Translations under genes and position numbers: made by a program
Shown: positions 51,210 to 59,013 of the stretch, piece after piece
Numbering within the stretch: the first letter of the stretch is position 1
Layout: each line of letters begins with the position of its first letter
The notes under the pieces: generated by a model
Told to the model about the DNA's origin: nothing
Database searches by the model: none
The model's input: only the letters and a program-made list of their open reading frames with translations
From: Treponema sp.
GTDB taxonomy: Bacteria > Spirochaetota > Spirochaetia > Treponematales > Breznakiellaceae
Assembly: GCA_009782555.1 (NCBI GenBank)
Contig: WRIV01000001.1
Location: 124,001-188,000 of the forward strand
DNA: 64,000 nt
Reading direction: 5' to 3'

Positions 51210-53492
51210 CTACTTAATCTTCTTGGTCATTGTAAGAACATTTTTATTTTCCAGTCGGATATAAGTAACCTTATCCATGAGCTTTTTCACAAGGAAAATC
51301 CCTATGCCGCCTAATTGGCGTTCCGCTAAAGGTTTGTCCAAATCCGGATCTTTTTCTCCCAGGGGGTTAAAAGGCCTGCCTGAGTCCTCAAACCTGAGCA
51401 ACATCTCTTCTCTGCCGCCGGCAATGCTGATGGTGGCTTCACCAGCTTCTTGTTCATAGGCGTAATTTGCGATATTAATAAAAATTTCCTCTGCCACCAC
51501 ATCAATCTCGCCTTGCAGTTCGGGCGGGTAATTATTGCCTTTAAGTTCTGCATTTACAAAATCCAGTACTTCATTGAGTTTTGCTTTGATTGCCTGTACT
51601 GTCAGTTCTTTTACGGCAGGATCTGTCAGATGGCTTACTTTAAGGGCAAGCATTGTGGTATCATCAGATTGTTCTTCCCTGCCTGTAAAGTTGTCCATTT
51701 CCTGTTTAATGGCGGATACTAGATCCTTTGGTGAGTAATCTTTGCACTTGTTTATTGCTTCCAGCAATCGTTGTTCGGAAAAAACCGCCATGTCTGTGTT
51801 CAGAGCTTCGGTCACGCCATCGGTATATAAATAAAAGATATCACCCGTTTCCAAAATAATTTCTTCTTCGCTGTACTTGGCGTTCTCAGTAAATCCCAGA
51901 ACAATGCCGGGTTTTATTTTCAAAAATTCAAAGCCGCCGCCGCCTTTTTTTACGAGAGGCGGAACGTGTCCTGCATTGACATAAATAAACCTTCCGGTTG
52001 GAATATTATAGAAGCCCAAAAATGCCGTAACGAACATGCTTGATTCATTATTGTAGCAGAGTTTTTTATTTACTTCTTCAAAAACATTTTTTGGGCTTTC
52101 CCAGGAACTACAGTCTCTTATCATGGTTTTAGTAATGACCATAAATAGAGCAGCGGGGATACCTTTGCCGGAAACATCGGCAATTACTATGGCCAAATTA
52201 TTCTCGTCAACCATATAGAAATCATAAAAATCCCCGCTCATTTCCTTTGCCGGAAGCATGGTGGCGTATATGTCGAATTCTGATCTGCTGGGAAAGGGCG
52301 GAAAAATACAGGGGATCATACTAGATTGTATTTCGGCTGCCACACTGAGCTCCGCGGCTATCCGTTCTTTTTCTGCCCTTTCCCGGTCATGGGCTTCTAA
52401 GGATTCTTTTAAATCTGTAGTCATTTTATTAAAGGTCTTGGCGAACATGCCCAATTCGTCTTTTGTGGTCACTTTTATTTGAATGTCAAGATTACCCAGA
52501 GCAAGATCAGCAAGATCAGATGTAAGCTGTTTAATGGGATCATTGATTAGCTTTGAAACCAAATAGTATGCTATGCATATCATTATGGCCGATACAAAGG
52601 CAATTATTATGGAGAAACTGTTGTTTTGGCTTTCTACTTCGGCAAAAATTTCATTTTGGGGAATTTGCACGGATAATAGCCAGCCGTTATCAAGGAACTG
52701 GCTAAAACTCAAATAGCTGACTCCTTCAAGAAAAAAAGAATTGGCGTTTATATCCCAGGGAATGCTCTTTACGGTTGTACCCATCAGGCTGTTTGTGTAT
52801 GTATCAGAAATAACATAGTCTTCTTCGGGAGCGCAGAGAACAACAAAGCTGTTTTCTGTCGGGTGAATAGCGGTCAAATCCCTAATCGCTTCCTCCATTC
52901 CCCAGTCTATCACCGATACTCCAATCAAGTTACCTTCATGATCAAAAATGCCCGCTCCCACGGCGGTCTTAAGGCTCAGTGAGAGGTCGCCAACAAAGGG
53001 TCTTGCCCACGCAGTTTGATACGGACGCTTTATTTTATCAACAATCTCGCGGTACCAATTTTTTTCATAATGGTTGTAGTTCTCAATATCACCCATGAGT
53101 AGTTCACCTGAGTCCTTGTCATAGAATGCATAGATGCTGGCGTGCAGTTTATTCTTATTAAAGGCGTAAGGTTCAAACCAAAACCCGCCTCCGGCGGCAG
53201 CGGAAAAGCTGCGAAGAAATTCCAGCACGGATGTTTCGCCGATACTATACGACTGGGATTGAAAAAACAATAAACCGTCAATCACCAGATTTGTAGCGCC
53301 GCGTTCCAGGGCTGCAATTATTTTATTAATCTTTTCTGTTTCAAATTCCAATGTTTTTTTTATACCTTCAAGACGCAGGCGTTTGTAATTCTCGGTTGTT
53401 GCTATTGAATACAAAACAAATGCTGTGCCCAGAAATACAATACAAGCAAGGGTTATAGCAAGAATTTTTGTTCTTATAGAATACATGATCAT
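51210..53492 (-). CDS. Membrane sensor phosphatase with RsbW-like kinase domain (RsbU-RsbW fusion)
   Basis: 760 residues in order: transmembrane helix (about 9-30), extracytoplasmic Cache-like sensor (about 35-275, FWFEPYAFNKNKLHASIYAF), second helix (about 280-300), HAMP (about 305-355), PP2C/SpoIIE phosphatase (about 390-610: MLPAKEMSGDFYDFY, VIADVSGKGIPAALFM, YLYTDGVTEALN), and an HATPase anti-sigma-like domain (about 625-755: EEIFINIANYAYEQ, FEDSGRPFNP, GGIGIFLVKKL). In partner switching the phosphatase dephosphorylates an STAS antagonist and the kinase phosphorylates it; here both are on one chain. Its start overlaps the STAS gene's stop, so that is its likely target. The sigma factor or other output is not in view. 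Confidence 0.88.
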   Translation of the reverse strand: MIMYSIRTKILAITLACIVFLGTAFVLYSIATTENYKRLRLEGIKKTLEFETEKINKIIAALERGATNLVIDGLLFFQSQSYSIGETSVLEFLRSFSAAAGGGFWFEPYAFNKNKLHASIYAFYDKDSGELLMGDIENYNHYEKNWYREIVDKIKRPYQTAWARPFVGDLSLSLKTAVGAGIFDHEGNLIGVSVIDWGMEEAIRDLTAIHPTENSFVVLCAPEEDYVISDTYTNSLMGTTVKSIPWDINANSFFLEGVSYLSFSQFLDNGWLLSVQIPQNEIFAEVESQNNSFSIIIAFVSAIMICIAYYLVSKLINDPIKQLTSDLADLALGNLDIQIKVTTKDELGMFAKTFNKMTTDLKESLEAHDRERAEKERIAAELSVAAEIQSSMIPCIFPPFPSRSEFDIYATMLPAKEMSGDFYDFYMVDENNLAIVIADVSGKGIPAALFMVITKTMIRDCSSWESPKNVFEEVNKKLCYNNESSMFVTAFLGFYNIPTGRFIYVNAGHVPPLVKKGGGGFEFLKIKPGIVLGFTENAKYSEEEIILETGDIFYLYTDGVTEALNTDMAVFSEQRLLEAINKCKDYSPKDLVSAIKQEMDNFTGREEQSDDTTMLALKVSHLTDPAVKELTVQAIKAKLNEVLDFVNAELKGNNYPPELQGEIDVVAEEIFINIANYAYEQEAGEATISIAGGREEMLLRFEDSGRPFNPLGEKDPDLDKPLAERQLGGIGIFLVKKLMDKVTYIRLENKNVLTMTKKIK

Positions 53493-53803
53493 TTTATCAG
53501 TATTTCATTTAACCCGATCATGCCAATAATGTTTTTGACAGTTTGGGACGGCATTTCGATCCCTAATTTGCTTTCAGCGTCATTGGCTTTTTGGTAAGCT
53601 CTTAGAATTACTCTTACTCCGATGGAACTTAAAAATTCAACCTTGCTCATATTCAAGATTATGTTTTTCTGCCCTTCTTGCAATGGTTTTTGCAGTTTTT
53701 TTTCAAGTTCCTCTGCGCTTGTTGAATTAACCCTGCCTGATAGAATAAATGTGACACCCTCCGGATTTTTTTCTTCTATAATGTCAAAATACTCTTTTTC
53801 CAT
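53489..53803 (-). CDS. STAS-domain anti-anti-sigma factor (RsbV/SpoIIAA type)
   Basis: 104 residues, one STAS domain. The phosphorylation site is in VEFLSSIGVRVIL: Ser59 or Ser60 corresponds to Ser58 of SpoIIAA. AAGGAG precedes the ATG. The stop codon overlaps the start of the fused phosphatase-kinase gene, so the two are coupled. Phosphorylation by the RsbW-like domain and dephosphorylation by the RsbU-like domain would switch binding to an unseen partner. Confidence 0.88.
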   Translation of the reverse strand: MEKEYFDIIEEKNPEGVTFILSGRVNSTSAEELEKKLQKPLQEGQKNIILNMSKVEFLSSIGVRVILRAYQKANDAESKLGIEMPSQTVKNIIGMIGLNEILIK

Positions 53804-53911
53804 AGGTTTCTCCTTTTTTTCATTATGATAATCTACAACCCATAGGGTATAGAATTTTTTGATAATAATCTACAGGATCAACAGTGCTTTGAGGCCGGTA
53901 TGGATACCGTC

Positions 53912-53940
53912 TTGACTTTTGTCCTGCCCGGTGATATGGT
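53912..53940 (+). promoter_or_regulatory. Promoter of tRNA-Arg
   Basis: TTGACT (53912-53917), 17-nt spacer, TATGGT (53935-53940), 11 nt before the mature tRNA end. A strong -35 box fits a stable-RNA gene. Confidence 0.65.
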
Positions 53941-53951
53941 AAGTTTGCATT

Positions 53952-54025
53952 GAGGTTGTAGCTCAGCTGGATAGAGCAGCAGATTGCGGATCTGCAGGTC
54001 GCACGTTCAAATCGTGTCAGCCTCA
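53952..54025 (+). tRNA. tRNA-Arg (anticodon GCG)
   Basis: 74 nt without encoded CCA. Acceptor stem GAGGTTG/CAGCCTC (one T-G pair), D arm GCTCAGCTGGATAGAGC, anticodon stem GCAGA/TCTGC with loop TTGCGGA giving anticodon GCG (codon CGC, and CGT by inosine-independent wobble), T arm GCACG-TTCAAAT-CGTGT. Discriminator is A. Its own promoter lies at 53912. Confidence 0.92.
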
Positions 54026-54099
54026 TCTTTAGTATGGCATTGTAAGCTGAATCTTGCCGGGAAGAACATATAAAGGTATTTTATTTTATACCATCATGC

Positions 54100-54120
54100 T
54101 GTCCAGGGGCAAGCTGGACA
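54100..54120. repeat. TGTCCAG hairpin downstream of the frameshifted gene
   Basis: TGTCCAG-GGGCAAG-CTGGACA, 7 perfect base pairs with a 7-nt loop, 10 nt past the stop at 54130 on the minus strand. There is no T-run; a weak terminator is possible. Confidence 0.35.
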
Positions 54121-54129
54121 AACAACGCA

Positions 54130-54334
54130 CTAATCCTTGAGTTTTTTCTTTTCATCTTCGCGAAGCGATGCAGAAAAAGGATCGCCGGTAACAGCATCCT
54201 TAATCCGCTGCGCCCATCCCAATACGGTTTTTACAGCCCGTTTGTTCTGGTTCACTATATAAAAACAGCGAAAGAGAATTTTGTATGTCAGATACAACAG
54301 AGATCCGATTGTAAATAGTACGATCCTGTTTCAT
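54130..54334 (-). pseudogene. Frameshifted small membrane-protein gene (67 codons)
   Basis: An excellent ribosome site (AAGGAAGG, 6 nt) precedes ATG 54334, but that frame gives 44 residues without any pattern. Shifting by one base right after the start yields a sensible protein to TAG 54130: NRIVLFTIGSLLYLTYKILF, RCFYIVNQNKRAVKTVLGWA, QRIKDAVTGDPFSASLRED, with a membrane helix and a basic C-terminal stretch. The span is 205 nt, one more than 68 codons. An extra A in ATGAAAC explains it. It could be a true mutation, a sequencing error or a non-ATG start. Family unrecognised. Confidence 0.5.
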
Positions 54335-54370
54335 ATTATACCTTCCTTTTAACGGCGCCGTGAAAATCCC

Positions 54371-55453
54371 TTACAGGATGCCAGAGGGAGGCTGTGTATC
54401 ATCAATAATATGCTCTTCGAGTTCAGCGGCGGGGAGCCTTTGCCCTTCAGACCCGGCGGAATACTCAGGGGGAGGTTGATCTATTATGGTAACACGGCAA
54501 GCCCTATAGCGGAGTTCCCCTTCCCGCTTAGACCGTTCTATGTCTTCTTCCAGCTGATATTTTACTGTCATGCCGGCCTGGAGTTCGGAAAAATCCCTAT
54601 TGGTCAGAGTGCTGTAATGGAAAAAAATATTATTCTGGATTTCATCCTTAATAAATCCAAAACCATTGGCATTAAGGCTGATGATTATCGAAGTGCCTTC
54701 GATCTTTTTTTTCGGCGAAGCGATAAAGGACGGTATATCAAAATCGTCCTTTAATCCTGAATCGCTCTCTAGTTTAAAGTTTAGCTGGGATTGATTCCGA
54801 TCAAAACTTTTGTCGGGTACAAAAAGATTCCGTACATAGGTATCGCCGTTTTGATCCACCCGCTGGTGCATGGGAACGGAAAAAAACACTTCTTCCTGTA
54901 ACTGCCGGGAAGATTTGGTTTCTACTATGTCGCCGCTTTCGTTGTGGTAGGAAAAATCCCAGGCGATTAGAATTACCTGGGTTCCCAAGGTGTGAAGTTT
55001 GCGGACCAATGGCACATAATCCCCGTCCCCTGCCACCAGGACAAGAATGTCAAAATGCTTATAGATCGCCAGTTCGTATGCTTCAAGGGCAAGCCAGACG
55101 TCGATACCTTTTTCCTGGGCCACATTATATTCGTTGTACCGCAGGGGAAGATAATGGGTAACGATATTTTCCCGCATCAGGATATCTTCAAAAACCCTTT
55201 CGCTTTGGACCTTTTCTCCCATTTCCCTTGCGGAAGAACGGCCCTTAAAGTAGTGGGCATCGATAATCTGGCATTGCCTGATATCCAATCCGACAAGCTG
55301 GGCTACTTCATGCTTGATAAATTCATGCAGCCCTGATATGCTTATTCTTGCTTTTTTTTCATGCTCATACTTGTAAAAATTACTAACTTTATAAAAATAG
55401 TAACCATCATAAAAAATACCGATTCTGAGCACTTCTAATAGATTATTATTCAC
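54371..55453 (-). CDS. NYN-domain ribonuclease-like protein with cold-shock domain
   Basis: 360 residues from GTG 55453. Residues about 8-185 are an NYN/PIN-like nuclease domain (LRIGIFYDGYYFYKVSNFYK, KGIDVWLALEAYELAIYKHF, LVLVAGDGDYVPLVRKLHTL) with the expected Asp residues (Asp16, VAGDGDY). Residues about 250-330 form a cold-shock-like OB fold (IIISLNANGFGFIKDEIQNN, IFFHYSTL). The tail is acidic and Pro-rich. The build suggests an RNA-cleaving enzyme that binds RNA through the OB fold; the target is unknown. Confidence 0.85.
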   Translation of the reverse strand: MNNNLLEVLRIGIFYDGYYFYKVSNFYKYEHEKKARISISGLHEFIKHEVAQLVGLDIRQCQIIDAHYFKGRSSAREMGEKVQSERVFEDILMRENIVTHYLPLRYNEYNVAQEKGIDVWLALEAYELAIYKHFDILVLVAGDGDYVPLVRKLHTLGTQVILIAWDFSYHNESGDIVETKSSRQLQEEVFFSVPMHQRVDQNGDTYVRNLFVPDKSFDRNQSQLNFKLESDSGLKDDFDIPSFIASPKKKIEGTSIIISLNANGFGFIKDEIQNNIFFHYSTLTNRDFSELQAGMTVKYQLEEDIERSKREGELRYRACRVTIIDQPPPEYSAGSEGQRLPAAELEEHIIDDTQPPSGIL

Positions 55454-55497
55454 ACTTATAGTAAAATGTATCCATCCTAAAAAGTCAAGGAGGGCCG

Positions 55498-56424
55498 TTG
55501 GCCAAGCTTATGTTTAGTATCCGCATATGGGGTGTCAGGGGATCCATTCCCTGCCCTGGAAAAGATACTGTTATTTATGGGGGAAACACTTCTTGCCTGG
55601 AAATCCGAGCTGATGAAAAATTGATAATTGTCGATATGGGTACGGGAATTAAACCCCTGGGAGACTGGCTTTTAGCCAATGATCTTAAAAAGGGGCCCAT
55701 TGATGTGGATGTTTTTATTTCCCACACTCACTGGGATCATATCATGGGTTTTCCTATGTTTACACCGATCTTTGTACCCGGTACCAAAATTCGAATCCGT
55801 GGACCCGTTTCCTACGAAGACGAAACTTTGGAACAGATCATTGGAGCCCAGCTTAGTTACCGGTATTGGCCGGTGCGGGTCGATGAACTCGCTGCCTGCA
55901 TAGAATACGGCCAAATTCAAGAAACATCAATGGATTTGGGAGACGGCCTTTGGGTTACCACCAAGTATTTGAATCATCCTATCCTTTGTCTTGGATACCG
56001 TTTTCAATATCAGGCAAAGACCATTGTTACCGCCTTTGATAACGAACCATTTCGCAATCTCTTTCCCACGGACCCGTCGGATCCCAGCTATGATGAAGAC
56101 ACAGCCCGGGAAGGAGAAACGGCGGCCAGGGAGGAAAACGAAAAACTTCTCCGGTTTTTTCAGGATGCCGATATACTAATCCATGATTGCCAATACACCG
56201 CCGGAGAATATGAAAGGCACCTAGGCTGGGGTCATTCGTCGTATGAACATACCATAGACAATGCCATCAATGCCGGGGTAAAAAAATTAGTTTTCTTTCA
56301 CCACGATCCAACCCGCACTGATGAACAGCTGGCAGAACTTGAAAGAGACTACCAAAAACGCATGGCCGGAAAAACCTCTATGCAGATATTGATGGCCCGG
56401 GAAGGTCTTACCATAGAGGCGTAG
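55498..56424 (+). CDS. MBL-fold metal-dependent hydrolase (PhnP/RNase Z-like)
   Basis: 308 residues from TTG 55498 with AAGGAG 5 nt upstream. The metallo-beta-lactamase fold shows WGVRGSIPCPG, NTSCLEIRADEKLIIVDMGT, SHTHWDHIMGF (metal His and Asp), DADILIHDCQYT and WGHSSYEHTIDNAINAGVKK, HHDPTRTD. The layout is that of PhnP-type or cyclic-nucleotide-like phosphodiesterases seen beside signalling genes. The substrate cannot be assigned. It diverges from the NYN gene by 44 nt. Confidence 0.88.
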   Translation: MAKLMFSIRIWGVRGSIPCPGKDTVIYGGNTSCLEIRADEKLIIVDMGTGIKPLGDWLLANDLKKGPIDVDVFISHTHWDHIMGFPMFTPIFVPGTKIRIRGPVSYEDETLEQIIGAQLSYRYWPVRVDELAACIEYGQIQETSMDLGDGLWVTTKYLNHPILCLGYRFQYQAKTIVTAFDNEPFRNLFPTDPSDPSYDEDTAREGETAAREENEKLLRFFQDADILIHDCQYTAGEYERHLGWGHSSYEHTIDNAINAGVKKLVFFHHDPTRTDEQLAELERDYQKRMAGKTSMQILMAREGLTIEA

Positions 56425-56430
56425 TTCAGC

Positions 56431-57096
56431 TTAAAACCGGTAAATGGATTTGGTATCGTGGGTGTCTATTAAAATAAGTTTGTCTGCGCCGTTCAACGAG
56501 TCTTCAATTATTTTTCTTACCGGAGTGTGGCCCACAATTTGACTGTAACCGGGCAGGGGATTGCGCTGCAGGGATCCGGGACGAACCCAGATGGGGCTTT
56601 GGGTAATATCGTCGCCGTAAACATTTATGCCGTTAAAAATAAGAACATTCCGGTCTTTTTCAAAAGCCTTATTGATATCCTCCGGGCGTTTTCCTCCAAT
56701 GGAATTAAGAAACCATTCGGTAATTCCCGCATGGGAAATAATAAAATTATCTTTGGTCACAAATACTATTTTTAACAGATCCATATTTTTTTCCAAAATG
56801 GCGCTGATTTTTTTATGGTTGTTGTCCTGAAATCCGGAATACTGTTGCTTGTTTACCCCTTCCAGGTAATGGTAGTCGTGGTTTCCCAGGCACATTTTAA
56901 TCCGGTTGTCCGTCCTGGCGGCTTCACATATCTCTAAAAAATTTGTTTGCTGTTTTGGAAAAGGAATATCAAAGCTGTCAAAGTAATCTCCGGTAAAATA
57001 AAATTCTTTGTATTCTTCTTTGATGTATGATTTCCAGAACGATCTGCCATGGGTATCTCCTATGGCTAAACGCAGGGCTCTGGCGTTGCGATCCAT
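56431..57096 (-). CDS. Calcineurin-like metallophosphoesterase
   Basis: 221 residues with the four metal motifs in order: IGDTHGRS (12-19), FTGDYFDSF, GNHDYHYLEG and FIISHAGITEW, and VGHTPVRK near the end. No signal peptide. Substrate unknown; small phosphatases of this build act on diadenosine tetraphosphate, nucleotides or proteins. A TACAAT box lies 5 nt before the ATG and no ribosome site is seen, so it may be leaderless. It converges with the MBL gene by 6 nt. Confidence 0.87.
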   Translation of the reverse strand: MDRNARALRLAIGDTHGRSFWKSYIKEEYKEFYFTGDYFDSFDIPFPKQQTNFLEICEAARTDNRIKMCLGNHDYHYLEGVNKQQYSGFQDNNHKKISAILEKNMDLLKIVFVTKDNFIISHAGITEWFLNSIGGKRPEDINKAFEKDRNVLIFNGINVYGDDITQSPIWVRPGSLQRNPLPGYSQIVGHTPVRKIIEDSLNGADKLILIDTHDTKSIYRF

Positions 57097-57101
57097 GGTA
57101 T

Positions 57102-57107
57102 ATTGTA
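57102..57107 (-). promoter_or_regulatory. -10-like box before the metallophosphoesterase
   Basis: TACAAT on the minus strand, 5 nt before ATG 57096. No ribosome site; the -35 region is weak (GGACGA at 17 nt). Confidence 0.3.
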
Positions 57108-57111
57108 ATAG

Positions 57112-58836
57112 TTAAACTATCTGCTCGTCCACGGGTTTTCCGCCTGGCACCATGGGAAGAACCATTTCCTGTTTATCTACAGGTACTTCGATAAAGGCAG
57201 CCCTGCCTTCGGCAATCTCTTTTAAGGCTCTGTCCAGCGCTGTCCTGTATTCTTCTTCCGAAGCAGCCGCAAAGGAAAGAATTTTGTAAGCAGCGGCCAG
57301 GGCGGAAAAGTCAGGACTTCCTGTTAAAACCGTTTCCGAAAAACGATCTCCGTAAAAAACATGCTGCCATTGACGGACCATGCCCAGGGAACTGTTGTTT
57401 AGAAGGATGATGAGAATAGGAATGGAATAACGGCAGAGGGTTGCCAGTTCTCCGCTGTTCATCAAAAAAGAACCGTCCCCGGTAAAGAGCAGTACCGGAC
57501 GGTCCGGATTTGCCAATTTTGCCCCCGCCGCTGCGCCAAGACCGAAACCCATGGCCCCCAGTCCGCCGGAGCTGATAAAAGAACGAGGTTGTGCAATGGG
57601 ATAATATTGAGCTGTCCAGATCTGATGCTGTCCCACATCGGTTACCACAATGGTACCGGAACTCATCCGCTCGGCAGCAGTTTCCATAATGAACCGGGGA
57701 TGCAAGACGCCTTTTTTCTTTTTAATTTTTGTTTCAGGTTTGCGATCTTTTTCTTTTAGCTTTTCAATTTCTCCGTTCCAGTGACTGAAAGTCCGGGGTA
57801 ATTTTTTTATGATTCTCTGTAAAATTTCCTTAACATCCCCCACCACAGAAAAGTCGGAGATACGGTTTTTATTTATTTCCGCCGGGTCCATGTCAATATG
57901 AAGGATTTTTGCATTCCGGGCAAAACGGTCCGGTTTGCTGGTTACCCGGTCAGAAAAACGGGCCCCCGCGGCGATGAGTAGATCTGCCTGTTGTACCGCC
58001 CTGTTGGACGCCGTAGTCCCATGCATTCCGATAAGCCCCGTACAAAGGGGAAAATTCCGGGGTACCGCGCCGGTTCCCATAAGGCTTAAAGCGACCGGGG
58101 CGTTAAGGAGGGTAGAGAGTTTTACCACCTCGCCGGAAGCACCGGAAAGATTTATCCCGCCCCCGGCATAGATCATAGGACGCTTTGCCGTCTTGATCAT
58201 GTCCGCCGCCCTTTCGATATCTGTATCGCTAAAGGTTACCCGTTCGCTGCGTTCCGCCAGACGTCTGGCTCTGGAACCCAGGGCATCTCCATCTTCCCAG
58301 GCCATAACAAGGGCAGGTTTCCATTCTGTTTCGGCGGCGCTTACATCCGCAGGAATATCGATCAGTACCGGCCCCGGGCGGCCTGTCCGGGCCACAATGA
58401 ACGCTTCCCGAATTACTTCTGCCAGTTCCCGTACATCCTTAACAATCCAGTTGTGCTTGACCACCGGCATGGTGATCCCAGCAATATCCGTTTCTTGAAA
58501 ACTGTCCTTGCCCAAAAGATGGAGGGGCACATTCCCTGTTACCGCCACCAGCGGAACCGAATCCATGTAAGCTGCGGCAATACCTGTTACCAGGTTTGTC
58601 GCCCCTGGCCCGGAAGTGGCAATGCATACCCCGGTCCTGCCTGAAGATCGGGCATAGCCGTCCGCCGCATGAGCCGCATGCTGTTCATGACTTACCAGGA
58701 TATGCCGTATCCTGTCCTGGCATTTGTAGAGTTCATCGTAGATGTGCAGTACATAGCCGCCGGGAATACCAAAGACCGTATCCACACCTTCTTCGATAAG
58801 AGATTCTACCAATATCCGGGCACCGGAATAAATCAT
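57112..58836 (-). CDS. ilvB: Acetolactate synthase large subunit IlvB
   Basis: 574 residues. A thiamine-diphosphate enzyme joining two pyruvates (or pyruvate and 2-oxobutyrate) for branched-chain amino acids. Marks: VFGIPGGYVLHIYDELYKC with the cofactor Glu (VSHEQHAAHAADGYAR), GSYCIATSGPGATN-like region, PVLIDIPADVSAAE, GTGAVP, and the diphosphate motif GDGSFLMNSGELATL to LLNNSSLGMVRQWQ. The FAD-type middle domain is intact. No small regulatory subunit is adjacent, and some enzymes of this type are catabolic, so feedback control is not settled. A promoter with an overlapping palindrome lies just upstream. Confidence 0.95.
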   Translation of the reverse strand: MIYSGARILVESLIEEGVDTVFGIPGGYVLHIYDELYKCQDRIRHILVSHEQHAAHAADGYARSSGRTGVCIATSGPGATNLVTGIAAAYMDSVPLVAVTGNVPLHLLGKDSFQETDIAGITMPVVKHNWIVKDVRELAEVIREAFIVARTGRPGPVLIDIPADVSAAETEWKPALVMAWEDGDALGSRARRLAERSERVTFSDTDIERAADMIKTAKRPMIYAGGGINLSGASGEVVKLSTLLNAPVALSLMGTGAVPRNFPLCTGLIGMHGTTASNRAVQQADLLIAAGARFSDRVTSKPDRFARNAKILHIDMDPAEINKNRISDFSVVGDVKEILQRIIKKLPRTFSHWNGEIEKLKEKDRKPETKIKKKKGVLHPRFIMETAAERMSSGTIVVTDVGQHQIWTAQYYPIAQPRSFISSGGLGAMGFGLGAAAGAKLANPDRPVLLFTGDGSFLMNSGELATLCRYSIPILIILLNNSSLGMVRQWQHVFYGDRFSETVLTGSPDFSALAAAYKILSFAAASEEEYRTALDRALKEIAEGRAAFIEVPVDKQEMVLPMVPGGKPVDEQIV

Positions 58837-58841
58837 GGTTT

Positions 58842-58871
58842 ATAGTAATGTTAAATTACTTGTGTTCTCAA
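58842..58871 (-). promoter_or_regulatory. Promoter and operator-like palindrome of ilvB
   Basis: Minus strand: TTGAGA (58871-58866), 18-nt spacer, TACTAT (58847-58842), then 5 nt to ATG 58836 with no ribosome site. A perfect palindrome AGTAAT-GTTAA-ATTACT (58844-58860) covers the -10 box, where a repressor would block polymerase. Confidence 0.45.
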
Positions 58872-59013
58872 GAGGAAGGAAAGGCCAATAGATGAAATCT
58901 GTCAGCTCAATCCCCCAAGGACTGGCAGGGAATTTATGCTTCTATTCCGCCATGACCATAAAAATAATAGAAAAGCCGGAAAACCTCATCGCATCCTTCA
59001 AAAATTTATACTG

